Positions 16,764 through 25,560 of a stretch of 64,000 nt of DNA are shown piece after piece. Position 1 is the stretch's first letter. Each line of letters starts with the position of its first letter. Location: positions 1 to 64,000 of the forward strand of contig NZ_VSSR01000075.1 in NCBI RefSeq assembly GCF_008123515.1, given 5' to 3'. Source of the stretch: Bradyrhizobium cytisi (GTDB lineage: Bacteria; Pseudomonadota; Alphaproteobacteria; Rhizobiales; Xanthobacteraceae). The notes under the pieces were generated by a model. The model worked only from the letters and a program-made list of their open reading frames with translations. It was not told the origin of the DNA and did no database searches. A program made the position numbers and the translations under genes.

Positions 16764-16808
16764 TTCCAGCGATCCATGTTCCAGCGATCCATATCCCAGG
16801 GATCGGAT
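16764..16808. repeat. Three 15-bp tandem repeats upstream of the ThDP enzyme
   Basis: ttccagcgatccatg and ttccagcgatccata are followed by the weaker copy tcccagggatcggat. They lie 26-70 bp upstream of the start at 16738, where repeated operator or activator sites could act. Confidence 0.55.
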
Positions 16809-17002
16809 CAATCATTGTTCGCGGGCCCCGTCAAAGCAAGAGCCGGCGTTGCGGCCCTGCCCCGCACCGGCAAGTTGGCGTGGTTGCCGATTTGCTAACG
16901 CCAATCGCAGCAGACGACGTCCCTCACGGCCCCGTGGCTTGCAGAATGCGCGCGAATATGGCCTCTGGCTTTGGTTGAATCGATTTTTTTCTGGGGGAAA
17001 CA

Positions 17003-17578
17003 ATGATCCGGTTTTTTGCCGCGCAGATCACCGCAATGGCGCTGTTGCTGGCTGGCGCGGCCGACGCATCCGCGGCGGGGATGATCGACTTCACAGGCAC
17101 CAGCTCCACCGGCTTTCTCGGCGGCGGCTCGAGCCCGATCCCCCGCACCACCGTCATGTATAACGGCAATTATGCCCCCGGCACGGTCGTGATAAACACC
17201 GCCGAGCGCCGGCTCTATCTGGTGCTCCAGGACGGCCAGGCGCTGCGCTACGGCATCGGCGTCGGCCGCGACGGCTTCCGCTGGGGCGGTGTGCACAGAA
17301 TCACCGCCAAGAAGGAATGGCCGGATTGGACGCCGCCGTCGCAGATGATCGCCCGCCGGCCCGACCTGCCGCGCCACATGAAGGGCGGCATCGAGAACCC
17401 GCTCGGCGCGCGCGCGATGTATCTGGGATCGACGCTCTACCGCATCCACGGCTCCAACGAGCCGGAGACGATCGGCCAGGCGGTATCCTCCGGTTGCTTC
17501 CGCATGACCAATGACGACGTCACCGACCTCTACGGCCGCGTCGGGGTCGGCACCACCGTGGTCGTGATCAACAACTAG
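17003..17578 (+). CDS. L,D-transpeptidase (YkuD family)
   Basis: A 191-residue exported enzyme. A signal peptide (about 1-25, cleavage near ASA-A) is followed by a YkuD domain with the catalytic set His149 (YRIHGSN) and Ser163-Gly164-Cys165-x-Arg167 (SSGCFRM). These enzymes make 3-3 cross-links in peptidoglycan or attach proteins to it; rhizobia encode many. The length is normal for the short, single-domain class. It is probably monocistronic, with the next gene 86 bp on in the same direction. Confidence 0.9.
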   Translation: MIRFFAAQITAMALLLAGAADASAAGMIDFTGTSSTGFLGGGSSPIPRTTVMYNGNYAPGTVVINTAERRLYLVLQDGQALRYGIGVGRDGFRWGGVHRITAKKEWPDWTPPSQMIARRPDLPRHMKGGIENPLGARAMYLGSTLYRIHGSNEPETIGQAVSSGCFRMTNDDVTDLYGRVGVGTTVVVINN

Positions 17579-17664
17579 GCCGGCAGCGACTGCAGCCGGA
17601 ACCCGCGGGCGCTTGAATATGCGGACTTGTGCGCAGCCACCGAATACGGCAGCGTTGCGCAACG

Positions 17665-18480
17665 ATGAGCGCATTGGTCCCGCCCTCGGCTGCCCTTCGC
17701 TTCGCCCTGCTGGCGTTTGCAGCGCTCACATGTGCGCCTGACATCGCACCCAGGGCGACCGCCGGCGAGTTGCCCGCGATCGCCTCGCGCCAGCGCGCCG
17801 AGAAGAAGAGCTTTACCGACGCCGAGATCGTCGACGGCTTTCTGAAGACCGCCTTCGGCGCCGAATACCACCTCGCCGGCCGTGTCGACCGCATCCGCAA
17901 GTTCGACAGGCCGGTGCGCGTGTTCGTCGAGAGCGACCGCGCCGACCGCAAGGTGCAGCTCGCGAAGGTCGTGGCCGACATCGGCACGCGCGTGCAGCAT
18001 CTCGACATCGCCATGACCGCGACCGCAGAGGCGGCGAATGTACGGGTGAAGCTCGTGCGCGACCGCGACCTCAATCGCACCATCGCGAGTTTCTACGGCG
18101 CGGAGAAGGCGCGCGAGATCCGCACCTCGCTCGATCCGCAATGCCTGTCCGGCTTCCGCAAGAACGACAATTTCGAGATCGAGCATTCCGACGTCATCCT
18201 CACCGTCGACAATGGCGACTTCACCTTTCTCGATTGCGCCTATGAGGAGCTGCTGCAGTCGCTCGGCCCCATCAACGACACCGCCAGCGTGCCGTGGACG
18301 ATGTTCAACGACAATGTGTCGATGGGCTATTTCGACGTCTACGACCAGTACATCCTCAACCTGCTCTACGATCCCCGCATCAGGCCCGGCATGACCGTGC
18401 TGGAGGTGAGATCGGTGCTGCCCGAAGTGCTCGCCGACGTGCGGGCGTGGGTGAAGAGGGTGAACGATCTGAAGGAGTGA
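17665..18480 (+). CDS. DUF2927-type exported protein
   Basis: A 271-residue protein, starting at ATG 17665 because the signal-peptide-like segment (ALRFALLAFAALTC) follows it; an ATG 36 bp earlier is possible. The mature region, from FTDAEIVDGFLKTAFGAEYH through DPQCLSGFRKN and YDQYILNLLYDPRIRPGM, matches the DUF2927 family of periplasmic or lipoprotein-like proteins of unknown function. Conserved Cys residues (PQC, LDC) could pair. It ends at a palindromic repeat that may act as terminator for this gene and its convergent neighbour. Confidence 0.75.
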   Translation: MSALVPPSAALRFALLAFAALTCAPDIAPRATAGELPAIASRQRAEKKSFTDAEIVDGFLKTAFGAEYHLAGRVDRIRKFDRPVRVFVESDRADRKVQLAKVVADIGTRVQHLDIAMTATAEAANVRVKLVRDRDLNRTIASFYGAEKAREIRTSLDPQCLSGFRKNDNFEIEHSDVILTVDNGDFTFLDCAYEELLQSLGPINDTASVPWTMFNDNVSMGYFDVYDQYILNLLYDPRIRPGMTVLEVRSVLPEVLADVRAWVKRVNDLKE

Positions 18481-18492
18481 GGACGGCGCTTT

Positions 18493-18571
18493 CGTCATTG
18501 CGAGCGCAGCGAAGCAATCCAGAGTCTTTCCGCGGTGACGACTGGATTGCTTCGCTGCGCTCGCAATGACG
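18493..18571. repeat. Palindromic intergenic repeat, family 1, copy 1
   Basis: A long inverted repeat: cgtcattgcgagcgcagcg...aagcaatccag pairs with ctggattgcttcgctgcgctcgcaatgacg around a short centre. Related copies are at 28603-28690 and 33024-33110. It lies between convergent genes and may end transcription both ways. Confidence 0.85.
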
Positions 18572-18588
18572 GAGCAACGCGCAGCGTC

Positions 18589-19716
18589 CTACCGCACCAG
18601 ATCGGCCACCGTGGTGGCGGCCTTCAGGCCGGTGCCGGTGAGGACGGCTACCGTGGTCTCGCTCGCCTTGATGGCGCCGGTGGCGGAGAGTTTCTCCAGC
18701 GCGGCGGCCGCGCTGGCGCTGGTGGGTTCGGTGAACAGGCCCTGCCGCGCCAGACGGCGCAGGGCGGCGACGATCTCGTCCTCGGTGAGCGCAACCGTGG
18801 CGCCGCCGCTTTCGCGCAGCGCGCCGATGATCTCGCGCAGCCGCAGCGGATGCTTGATCGCCGTGCCTTCGGCGATGGTCTTGTTGACCTCACGCGCGAC
18901 AGGAATATCGACGCCGGCCTTGAAGCTGGCATCGATCGGCGAACAGTTCAGCGGCTGAGCCGCGAACAGGCGCGGCAGTTTTGCAATCTGCCCCGCCTTC
19001 AACAACTCGCGGAAGCCGAAGGCGCAACCGAGCAGGCTGCTGCCGGCCCCGACGGGAACGATGACGTTGTCGGGCGCGACAAAACCAAGATCCTCCCAGA
19101 TTTCATAGGCGAGCGATTTTGTGCCCTCAAGGAAAAACGGCTGCCAGTTGTGGCTGGCATAGAAGGTCTGGCTCGACTGCCGGATAGCTTCGGCCTCCGA
19201 CTCCTCGCGCGGGCCCTCGACGAGCTGCACTTCGGCGCCGTAGGCGCGCACCTGTGCGATCTTGGCCGGCGAGGTCGAGGCCGGCGCCAGGATCTTCACG
19301 CGCATGCCGCCGGCCGCACCGAGACCTGCCATCGACGAGCCGCCATTGCCCGAACTATCCTCCAGAATGGCGTCGACGCCGATCTGCCGCAGGAACGACA
19401 GCATCACCGCCGAACCCCGGTCCTTGAAGCTGCCGGTCGGATTGAACCATTCGAGTTTGAAGAACGGCCGCAGATCGCCCCAATCCTGCTGCACCAGCGG
19501 CGTGCAGCCCGCGCCGAGCGAAATCGGATGCTTGATCTCCACCGGCAGCGCCGCCCGGTAGCGCCAGAGCGAACGCGTGCGGCTGTCGATGTCCGCGCGC
19601 GAGATGCCCGCCCCCGGCGTCACCAGCAGCGGCGTGCGCTCATCCGAGCACCAGCGCGGCTCGTGAAGCGGATAGCGCTTTCCATTGCGGGGATCGATGT
19701 AGCTGGCGGTGGGCAT
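18589..19716 (-). CDS. Threonine-synthase-like PLP enzyme
   Basis: A 375-residue fold-type II PLP enzyme. The Schiff-base Lys sits in NPTGSFKDRGS (about residue 98), a phosphate-side SSGNGGSSMA motif follows (about 120), and a glycine loop VPVGAGSSLLG lies near 220. The length and motifs fit threonine synthase, which converts O-phosphohomoserine to threonine, but orphan paralogues like this can act on other substrates. The N-terminus has CSDERTPLLV, as in the longer ThrC type. It is monocistronic; its 3' end abuts the palindromic repeat. Confidence 0.75.
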   Translation of the reverse strand: MPTASYIDPRNGKRYPLHEPRWCSDERTPLLVTPGAGISRADIDSRTRSLWRYRAALPVEIKHPISLGAGCTPLVQQDWGDLRPFFKLEWFNPTGSFKDRGSAVMLSFLRQIGVDAILEDSSGNGGSSMAGLGAAGGMRVKILAPASTSPAKIAQVRAYGAEVQLVEGPREESEAEAIRQSSQTFYASHNWQPFFLEGTKSLAYEIWEDLGFVAPDNVIVPVGAGSSLLGCAFGFRELLKAGQIAKLPRLFAAQPLNCSPIDASFKAGVDIPVAREVNKTIAEGTAIKHPLRLREIIGALRESGGATVALTEDEIVAALRRLARQGLFTEPTSASAAAALEKLSATGAIKASETTVAVLTGTGLKAATTVADLVR

Positions 19717-20013
19717 GGCAGTCTCCAGGCGATAGGCGATCTCTACGATTTGTCCGATTATGTGGGTCTGGTCCAGCCCACGGCACCGCGGTGGGGCCGC
19801 CCTCTTGAAAACATGAAAAATAAAACTATTTCAAACCCTTAGGCCTATCGTGCAGATCGAACAGGAAGGTTCGGCCCTAGCGAAGGCGCGGCATGCAGGC
19901 GAGCCGGCCTGCCCGTCGATGACGGGAATTTGGCGATGATCACCTGCCCGGCGCGGCACGATTAACTTGTCTGTCGCAGCTGGCCGCTACAATATGTTGG
20001 ATTGCGTCGCCGG

Positions 20014-20074
20014 GGCTCTGTTCCGGCAACGCCGCAGAGCCAGGCCCGTCCGAGCGGCGGGCCGTTGGCTTTTT
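20014..20074 (+). promoter_or_regulatory. Two-hairpin leader before urc1, possible attenuator
   Basis: Hairpin 1 pairs ggctctg (20014-20020) with cagagcc (20035-20041). Hairpin 2 pairs ggcccg (20043-20048) with cgggcc (20058-20063), and a five-T run follows at 20070-20074, directly before the GGGAG ribosome site. The layout looks like a terminator or attenuator in the leader. The rest of the 19717-20086 interval shows no gene. Confidence 0.45.
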
Positions 20075-20086
20075 GGGAGTTTGGCC

Positions 20087-21343
20087 ATGAGCCGCGCGAA
20101 CCGTACCGACCACATCCGCCTCACCTCGCACCCGGAGCCGGGCAAAAAGGCCGCCTTCCCGATTCACTGGGGTGCTGCCGATGCGCGCGCCCGCGGGCCG
20201 ATCATCGGCACGGTGTCGCGCGCCGGGGATCGCAATGTGATCGGCAGCCATGGCGGGTCCTACGCGATGTACCGTGCGCTCGCCGTCTCCGCCGGTGCGC
20301 TCGATCCGATCCGGCGCCCAGATCTCACCAACACGTTTCCGGCCGCGACCATCGGACCGTTCGAGCAGTGGCGCGATCCCGCAAAAATCGTCGCGCTCGA
20401 TCCCTGGGGTCATCTCGTCGCCGAGAATTTCGGCAAGGACATCGCCGAGGGCGTCGACATCCGCCCGAGCATCGCGGTGACGCGGGCGAGGCTCGACCTG
20501 CCTGAAATCCGCGAGGCGCTTGCGGCCAAGCGATTGCGCGCCGACGGCGAGGTCGTCCATGCCAATGGCAGCGTCTCGGTGGTGAAGATCGCGATCGATC
20601 CGGTCTGGTACCTGCCCGGCCTTGCGGAGCGCTTCGCGACCGGCGAGACCGAGCTGCGCCGCACGCTGTTCGAGCAGACCGCCGGCATGTTCCCCGAGCT
20701 CGTGACCCGGCCGGACTTGAAAGTGTTCCTGCCGCCGATCGGCGGCACCACGGTCTACATGTTCGGCGATGTGACAAAACTGCCGGACCACCGCACCAAG
20801 ATCACCTGCCGCGTGCATGACGAGTGCAACGGCTCCGACGTGTTCGGCTCTGACATCTGCACCTGCCGGCCCTACCTGATCCACGGCATCGAGGAATCCG
20901 CACGCGGCGCGCAGGAGGGCGGGCTCGGGCTCGTCGTCTACAACCGCAAGGAAGGCCGCGCGCTCGGCGAGGTCACCAAATTCCTGGTCTACAATGCGCG
21001 CAAGCGTCAGGAGGACGGCGACGCCGCCGCCGCCTATTTCGAGCGCACCGAATGCGTCGCCGGCGTCCAGGACGCGCGCTTCCAGCAATTGATGCCGGAC
21101 ACCATTCACTGGCTCGGCCTGAAGCGCATCGACCGCTTCCTGTCGATGAGCGACATGAAATACGACGCGCTGACCTCGCAAGGCATCGACATCGTCGAAC
21201 GCGTGCCGATTCCGCCGGAGCTGATCCCGGCCGACGCCTATGTCGAGATCGCCGCGAAGAAGGCCGCCGGGTATTACTCCGCCGACGACGTGACTGAAAA
21301 GGACGTGAACGACATCGTTGGACGTTCGCTGGAGAAATACTGA
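20087..21343 (+). CDS. urc1: URC1, GTP-cyclohydrolase-II-like uracil catabolism protein
   Basis: A 418-residue protein from ATG 20087, behind GGGAG; upstream in-frame ATGs lie inside the leader hairpins. The C-terminal half is GTP cyclohydrolase II-like, with the zinc set in VHDECNGSDVFGSDICTC (C, then C-x-C) and GLGLVVYNRKEGRALGE. The long N-terminal extension marks the URC1 subgroup, not RibA. In the URC pathway this protein, URC4 and a phosphoribosyltransferase take uracil to urea and 3-hydroxypropionate. Here urc1, urc4 and upp follow in that order with short gaps, which strongly supports the call. Confidence 0.85.
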   Translation: MSRANRTDHIRLTSHPEPGKKAAFPIHWGAADARARGPIIGTVSRAGDRNVIGSHGGSYAMYRALAVSAGALDPIRRPDLTNTFPAATIGPFEQWRDPAKIVALDPWGHLVAENFGKDIAEGVDIRPSIAVTRARLDLPEIREALAAKRLRADGEVVHANGSVSVVKIAIDPVWYLPGLAERFATGETELRRTLFEQTAGMFPELVTRPDLKVFLPPIGGTTVYMFGDVTKLPDHRTKITCRVHDECNGSDVFGSDICTCRPYLIHGIEESARGAQEGGLGLVVYNRKEGRALGEVTKFLVYNARKRQEDGDAAAAYFERTECVAGVQDARFQQLMPDTIHWLGLKRIDRFLSMSDMKYDALTSQGIDIVERVPIPPELIPADAYVEIAAKKAAGYYSADDVTEKDVNDIVGRSLEKY

Positions 21344-21348
21344 ACGCC

Positions 21349-22587
21349 ATGGCGGACGCCACAGAACAACAGACCCGCTCGCTGCTCAGCGCAGCGGCGG
21401 TCCGCGCGCGCGCCGGGCAAATGCTCGACATCGGCCTGCACGACGGGCTCACGCATTTCACCATTGATCTCGATCGCATGGATGGCGTTGCGGACGCCGT
21501 GCTGGCCGTCACGCGAAAAGCCTACCCTACGGCGGAGATTCCCTTCCACGCGCGGTGGCGGCATTTTGTGCTCGGCGGCGTCGACCGCTGGGCGCAGCTG
21601 GCGGACGCGGCGTCGTGGCAGAATCGCGCCGCGCGGGCGCGCGCGGAGTTCGACCTCGCCATCGTCAGCGTGCTGCTCGATGCCGGCGCGGGTGCGAGAT
21701 GGCGCTATCGCGACGCCGTGACGGGTGAAAGCATCGGGCGGTCCGAGGGGCTTGCGATTGCCAGCCTCGACATGTTTGCCGGCGGACTCTTCTCAGCCGA
21801 TACGCGCGCGCCGTTCAGGGTCGATGCCGGCGTGATCGAAACGCTGCCGCTCGCCGCGCTCAATTCGGCCTTCCAGGCGAGCGACGCCAATCCGCTGCTC
21901 GGCCTCGAGGGACGCACCGATCTGCTGCGGCGCCTCGGCAAGCAGGTTGCGGCGCGCGCCGATGTCTTCGGCATGCACGACACGCCACGACCGGGCGGCC
22001 TGTTCGATCATATCGCCGCGCAGGCAACGAACGGCGCCATCCCCGCGCCCGCGATCCTCTCCGCGGTGCTGAACCAGCTCGGGCCGATCTGGCCATCGAG
22101 GCTCGAGCTCGCAGGCGTCCCGCTCGGCGATTGCTGGCGTCATCCGGCGATCAAGGCGGATGATGCGACCGCAGGCCTCGTGCCGCTGCACAAGCTGTCG
22201 CAATGGCTGAGCTATTCGCTGATCGAGCCGCTCCAGCGCGCCGGCTTTGAGGTCATCGACATCGACGGCCTGACCGGGCTCGCCGAATACCGCAATGGCG
22301 GTCTGTTCGTCGATCACGAGGTGCTGCGCCTGCGCGATGCCGAGGATGCCGGTCGTGCGCACGCGGTCGACTCTCTGCTGGTCGTGGAGTGGCGCGCTCT
22401 CACGGTCGCACTGCTGGATCGTGTGGCCGAATTGGTTCGCGCCAAGCTCGGCCGGACGCCGCAGTCGTTGCCGCTCGCCAGCATCCTGGAGGGCGGCACC
22501 TGGGCCGCCGGCCGAGCCATTGCCTTTGCGCGCCGTCCCGACGGCTCGCCGCCACTCAAGGTGATCAGCGACGGCACCGTGTTCTAA
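21349..22587 (+). CDS. urc4: URC4/Urg3-family (DUF1688) uracil catabolism protein
   Basis: A 412-residue DUF1688 protein starting 5 bp after urc1. Family landmarks include HFTIDLDRM, HARWRHFVLGGVDRW, LTGLAEYRNGGLFVDHEVL near residue 320, and an ending in LEGGTWAAGR. The biochemical role is not settled; genetics places it in the URC uracil route between the nucleotide and the ring-opened product. It is soluble with no signal peptide. Tight spacing shows co-transcription with urc1 and probably with the downstream upp-like gene. Confidence 0.85.
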   Translation: MADATEQQTRSLLSAAAVRARAGQMLDIGLHDGLTHFTIDLDRMDGVADAVLAVTRKAYPTAEIPFHARWRHFVLGGVDRWAQLADAASWQNRAARARAEFDLAIVSVLLDAGAGARWRYRDAVTGESIGRSEGLAIASLDMFAGGLFSADTRAPFRVDAGVIETLPLAALNSAFQASDANPLLGLEGRTDLLRRLGKQVAARADVFGMHDTPRPGGLFDHIAAQATNGAIPAPAILSAVLNQLGPIWPSRLELAGVPLGDCWRHPAIKADDATAGLVPLHKLSQWLSYSLIEPLQRAGFEVIDIDGLTGLAEYRNGGLFVDHEVLRLRDAEDAGRAHAVDSLLVVEWRALTVALLDRVAELVRAKLGRTPQSLPLASILEGGTWAAGRAIAFARRPDGSPPLKVISDGTVF

Positions 22588-22589
22588 AC

Positions 22590-22642
22590 CTTCTCCCCTC
22601 ATCCGGCGCTTCGCGCCACCTTCTCCCACAGGGGGAGAAGGG
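22590..22642. repeat. Palindromic intergenic repeat (cttctccc type)
   Basis: cttctcccctcatccgg...cttctcccacagggggagaagg forms an inverted repeat in the gap between urc4 and upp. Part of it recurs, diverged, at 27140-27284. Confidence 0.6.
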
Positions 22643-22662
22643 AAAAGCAAGAGCAACCGATC

Positions 22663-23292
22663 ATGGAAGGCGTCACGATCGTCGATCATCCGCTGGTGCA
22701 GCACAAGCTGACCCTGGTGCGGGACAAATCGATCTCGACAAAGTCGTTCCGCGAGCTGATCAAGGAGATCGGCATGCTGCTCTGCTACGAGGTGACGCGC
22801 GACCTGCCGCTCGCCGACACCGTGATCGACACACCGCTGGCGACGATGCACTCGGCGAAGATCGCCGGCAAGAAGCTGGTGTTCGTGCCGATGCTGCGCG
22901 CCGGCACGACCTTTGTCGACGGCATGATGGATCTGGTGCCGACCGCGCGCGTCGCCCATATCGGCCTCTACCGCGAGCCGCACAGCTTCGCCGCGGTCGA
23001 GTACTTCTTCAAATCACCGTCGGATCTCGGCGAGCGCCTCGCGATCGTGGTGACGCCTGTGGTAGCGACCGCCAACACCGCGGTGGCGGCGGTCGACCGG
23101 CTCAAGGAGCGCGGCGCCAAGGACATTCGCCTCGCCTGCCTGATTGCGGCGCCGGAAGGATTAGAGCGCTTGCGCGGCTTGCATCCGGACGTGCATATCT
23201 GGACTGCCGCGGTGGATGAAGGCCTCGACGAGAACGGCTTTATCGTGCCGGGCCTCGGCGATGCCGGCGACCGCGCTTACGGGACGCGATAA
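22663..23292 (+). CDS. upp: Uracil phosphoribosyltransferase-like protein with altered PRPP loop
   Basis: A 209-residue UPRT-family protein of normal length. Conserved parts are DHPLVQHKLTLVRD at the N-terminus, the PMLRAG segment, HIGLYREP, the LIAAPEG strand, and the uracil-binding VPGLGDAGDRAYGT at the C-terminus. The PRPP loop, normally DPMLATGGS, here reads TPVVATANT, so the first acidic residue and the Gly pair are lost. In the URC pathway this enzyme would form UMP from uracil. The change suggests altered PRPP handling or a subgroup specific to URC operons. Confidence 0.85.
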   Translation: MEGVTIVDHPLVQHKLTLVRDKSISTKSFRELIKEIGMLLCYEVTRDLPLADTVIDTPLATMHSAKIAGKKLVFVPMLRAGTTFVDGMMDLVPTARVAHIGLYREPHSFAAVEYFFKSPSDLGERLAIVVTPVVATANTAVAAVDRLKERGAKDIRLACLIAAPEGLERLRGLHPDVHIWTAAVDEGLDENGFIVPGLGDAGDRAYGTR

Positions 23293-23301
23293 GCGGCAAG
23301 C

Positions 23302-24411
23302 TCAGATCTTCGCGCTGCCGCAAATGCCTTTCAGCGCCTGCCATTCCTTGTCGGTCAGCAGCGGCGGACCGCTGGCGGGATGGTCTTCCTTTGTCATGCG
23401 CGCAAGGCGATCCTCGGTGAGCGGATGGCTCGCCAAAATGGTGAAGCCTGATCCGCCCTCCTTGCCGGTGATGCGGAACATCAACTCGGCCGCGGGCTTC
23501 GGCGAGCGGCCGAGCTTGTGCATGATGTCGATCGCGAAGGTGTCGGCATTGGTCTCGGCCTCGCGCGAATAGGAGGCTTCGACCAGGCTGCGCGAGGCGA
23601 AGATCACGGCGGACGAGCCGGTGACGTCGCCGAACAACAAGCCGATCAGGAACGAGGTGCCGCCGTTGTAGATCAGGCCGCGCATGTTGTCGTGATGCTT
23701 GAGATGGCCGAGCTCGTGGGCGAGGATGCCGGCGATCTCGTCGGGATTGTCGGCCTTGTCGAGCAGGGCATTGAGCACGAAGACCTTGCCGCCCGGCAGC
23801 GCGAACGCATTCGGCACCGAGCTCGGCAGCACGCCGGCCGTCATGCTGTCGTCGTCAAGGCCTGCGGCGTCGCGCAGGCGATTGACCAGCTTGGAAAACG
23901 CCGCCTGCCCGGCCGGATCACTGCAGGACTCGCGGCCGAAGATGGTTTTCACCTGGACCTCGGACGCATCGCCGATCCGCCGCTCGATCGGTTTCGGCAC
24001 CAGCGGCGCCAGACGATCCGCGGCGAGCGGCACGCCGAACAGCACGACGCAGACGATGGAGACGGCAGCCGCAACCGACCAGCCGACGATTTTTGCAACA
24101 CTACGGCGCGTGGTCTGGTGCTCGTCGAGCCGCAAACAGCGCGCGACGATCTCCGCCGCGAGAGCAATGTCGCGGATTTCGAGCCGCGCCAGCGGCGGCG
24201 CGGACGTCGAGGTCAGACGCAAGATGGCGGGCGGACTGTCGGCGCGGCGGATGTCGGCGTAGACCCAGCGAACCGGCGTTACGCCGGGTTCGAGGATATC
24301 GAGCGCATCACCAAGCGTCAGTGTCACCTGCCGCCTGCGGCTCGATACGCCATCGAAGAAAACCGTCGGTTTTGCCGACTGCGGCGGGGCCTCGGCGGAC
24401 GCATCACTCAC
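23302..24411 (-). CDS. M48-family membrane metalloprotease
   Basis: A 369-residue protein. Residues 1-95 are a soluble N-terminal domain, about 105-130 is a membrane helix, and the peptidase domain follows. The zinc motif is HELGH in GILAHELGHLKHHDNMRG, with the third ligand Glu in the SREAETNADTFAIDIM helix. It resembles HtpX/YfgC-type membrane-quality proteases. Only 3 bp separate it from the upstream YjgN-type gene, so they form one transcription unit, a pairing also known elsewhere. It ends 9 bp from the convergent upp-like gene. Confidence 0.85.
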   Translation of the reverse strand: MSDASAEAPPQSAKPTVFFDGVSSRRRQVTLTLGDALDILEPGVTPVRWVYADIRRADSPPAILRLTSTSAPPLARLEIRDIALAAEIVARCLRLDEHQTTRRSVAKIVGWSVAAAVSIVCVVLFGVPLAADRLAPLVPKPIERRIGDASEVQVKTIFGRESCSDPAGQAAFSKLVNRLRDAAGLDDDSMTAGVLPSSVPNAFALPGGKVFVLNALLDKADNPDEIAGILAHELGHLKHHDNMRGLIYNGGTSFLIGLLFGDVTGSSAVIFASRSLVEASYSREAETNADTFAIDIMHKLGRSPKPAAELMFRITGKEGGSGFTILASHPLTEDRLARMTKEDHPASGPPLLTDKEWQALKGICGSAKI

Positions 24412-24414
24412 AGC

Positions 24415-25560
24415 TCAGAATCCCGCGACATCGAGACCATCGGCAAAGCCTTCGCCGAGCGCGCTGGCGAGCTCACCGCTGGCGCGGACATCCGCCGCGG
24501 CTCCGATGTTATGCACCTCGACTGTCTCCAGCACTTTCACCCAGATATCGCGCTGGAGATACATGCGCATGACGACGTTCAAGGCAAGCGCCAGGGCAAA
24601 ATAGCCGATGACCATCATGGATAGAAGCGGAATGCTCCGCCCGATTGCGTCAGGTCCGGCGATCGACACGCCGGCCGCAGCGACCAGTCCGGCAGCACCG
24701 GCAAGGTAAAACCCGAACAGGACGCTCAGCAGCAGCCACCAGCCGATCACCTTCCAGTAAAGGCCGTAGAACGCGTTGTGCGGCAGCGACGAGGACAGGC
24801 TGACGCCGCCGATGCGGATGCCGTCGAGCCACCAGCGCCATTCGCGCGCCTTGAACTCGGCATAGAGGAACGGTGCAGCCGGGAAGATGACAATTGCAAG
24901 CGGGGTCAAGAGCCACAGCCACCAGCCGCGCTTGAAGAACGCCCAGCCGTCGCCTTCGAAATCGCCTTGCAGATCGCCGAAATGGGTGTGCCGCATCTTG
25001 TAGCGCTCGAGCGAGGCCTCGCGCCACGGCAGCGCCAGGCCCAGCGTCAGGAACACCAGCAAGCCCCACAGCATCGCGCGGAACGAATAGGCCCAGCCTG
25101 AACCGTCCATCCAGAACCGCACACCGCGCCAGACCGTGCGGGTCAAACGATAACGTCGTGCGCGAAAAATCGCGAACTGGCCGAAGGCATAGAATGAGAT
25201 GAACAGCGGCGTCGAGGCAAAACCCTGCCAGCGCTCGAACTCGATACCGACGAGGAAATAGGCCAGATAGATCGGCATCAGGATCGCGAGCGCGAACAGG
25301 AAGCCGATCAAGAGCTCTTTGCCGCGGCCGGTATATTCGGCGGCGTCGCCGTCGATCGCGGTATTCGACCATAAATGGCGGCGGATGTCGGTGACGAGCC
25401 AGAACCGGTAGAAGCCGAAGGTGACGAGCTCCAGCATGGCACCCTTGGTGACCATCTTGCGGAACCCGGTGCGATTGCCGCTGAAGTCGACCCGCGAGGG
25501 CGGCAGCGGCGGCGGGACCGGTTCGGAGGGGCCGATGGGCGTCCATTGCATGTCGTTCAC
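24415..25560 (-). CDS. YjgN-family (DUF898) polytopic membrane protein
   Basis: A 381-residue protein from GTG 25560; GAGG lies 8 bp upstream, while the in-frame ATG at 25551 is too far from it. It has a Pro-rich cytoplasmic start (EPVPPPLPPSR), then FSGNRTGFRKMVTKGAMLELVTFGFYRFW, the DUF898 signature. About seven hydrophobic segments follow, and the repeat-like YTGRGKELLIGFLFA is typical. The function is unknown. Its tight link to the M48 protease gene suggests a joint role in membrane protein turnover. Confidence 0.8.
   Translation of the reverse strand: MNDMQWTPIGPSEPVPPPLPPSRVDFSGNRTGFRKMVTKGAMLELVTFGFYRFWLVTDIRRHLWSNTAIDGDAAEYTGRGKELLIGFLFALAILMPIYLAYFLVGIEFERWQGFASTPLFISFYAFGQFAIFRARRYRLTRTVWRGVRFWMDGSGWAYSFRAMLWGLLVFLTLGLALPWREASLERYKMRHTHFGDLQGDFEGDGWAFFKRGWWLWLLTPLAIVIFPAAPFLYAEFKAREWRWWLDGIRIGGVSLSSSLPHNAFYGLYWKVIGWWLLLSVLFGFYLAGAAGLVAAAGVSIAGPDAIGRSIPLLSMMVIGYFALALALNVVMRMYLQRDIWVKVLETVEVHNIGAAADVRASGELASALGEGFADGLDVAGF

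Noticed and set aside
15128..16978. Plus-strand frame of 616 codons opposite the ThDP enzyme
   Set aside because: It is antisense to a gene with a complete ThDP motif and is low-complexity and His/Arg/Asp-rich.
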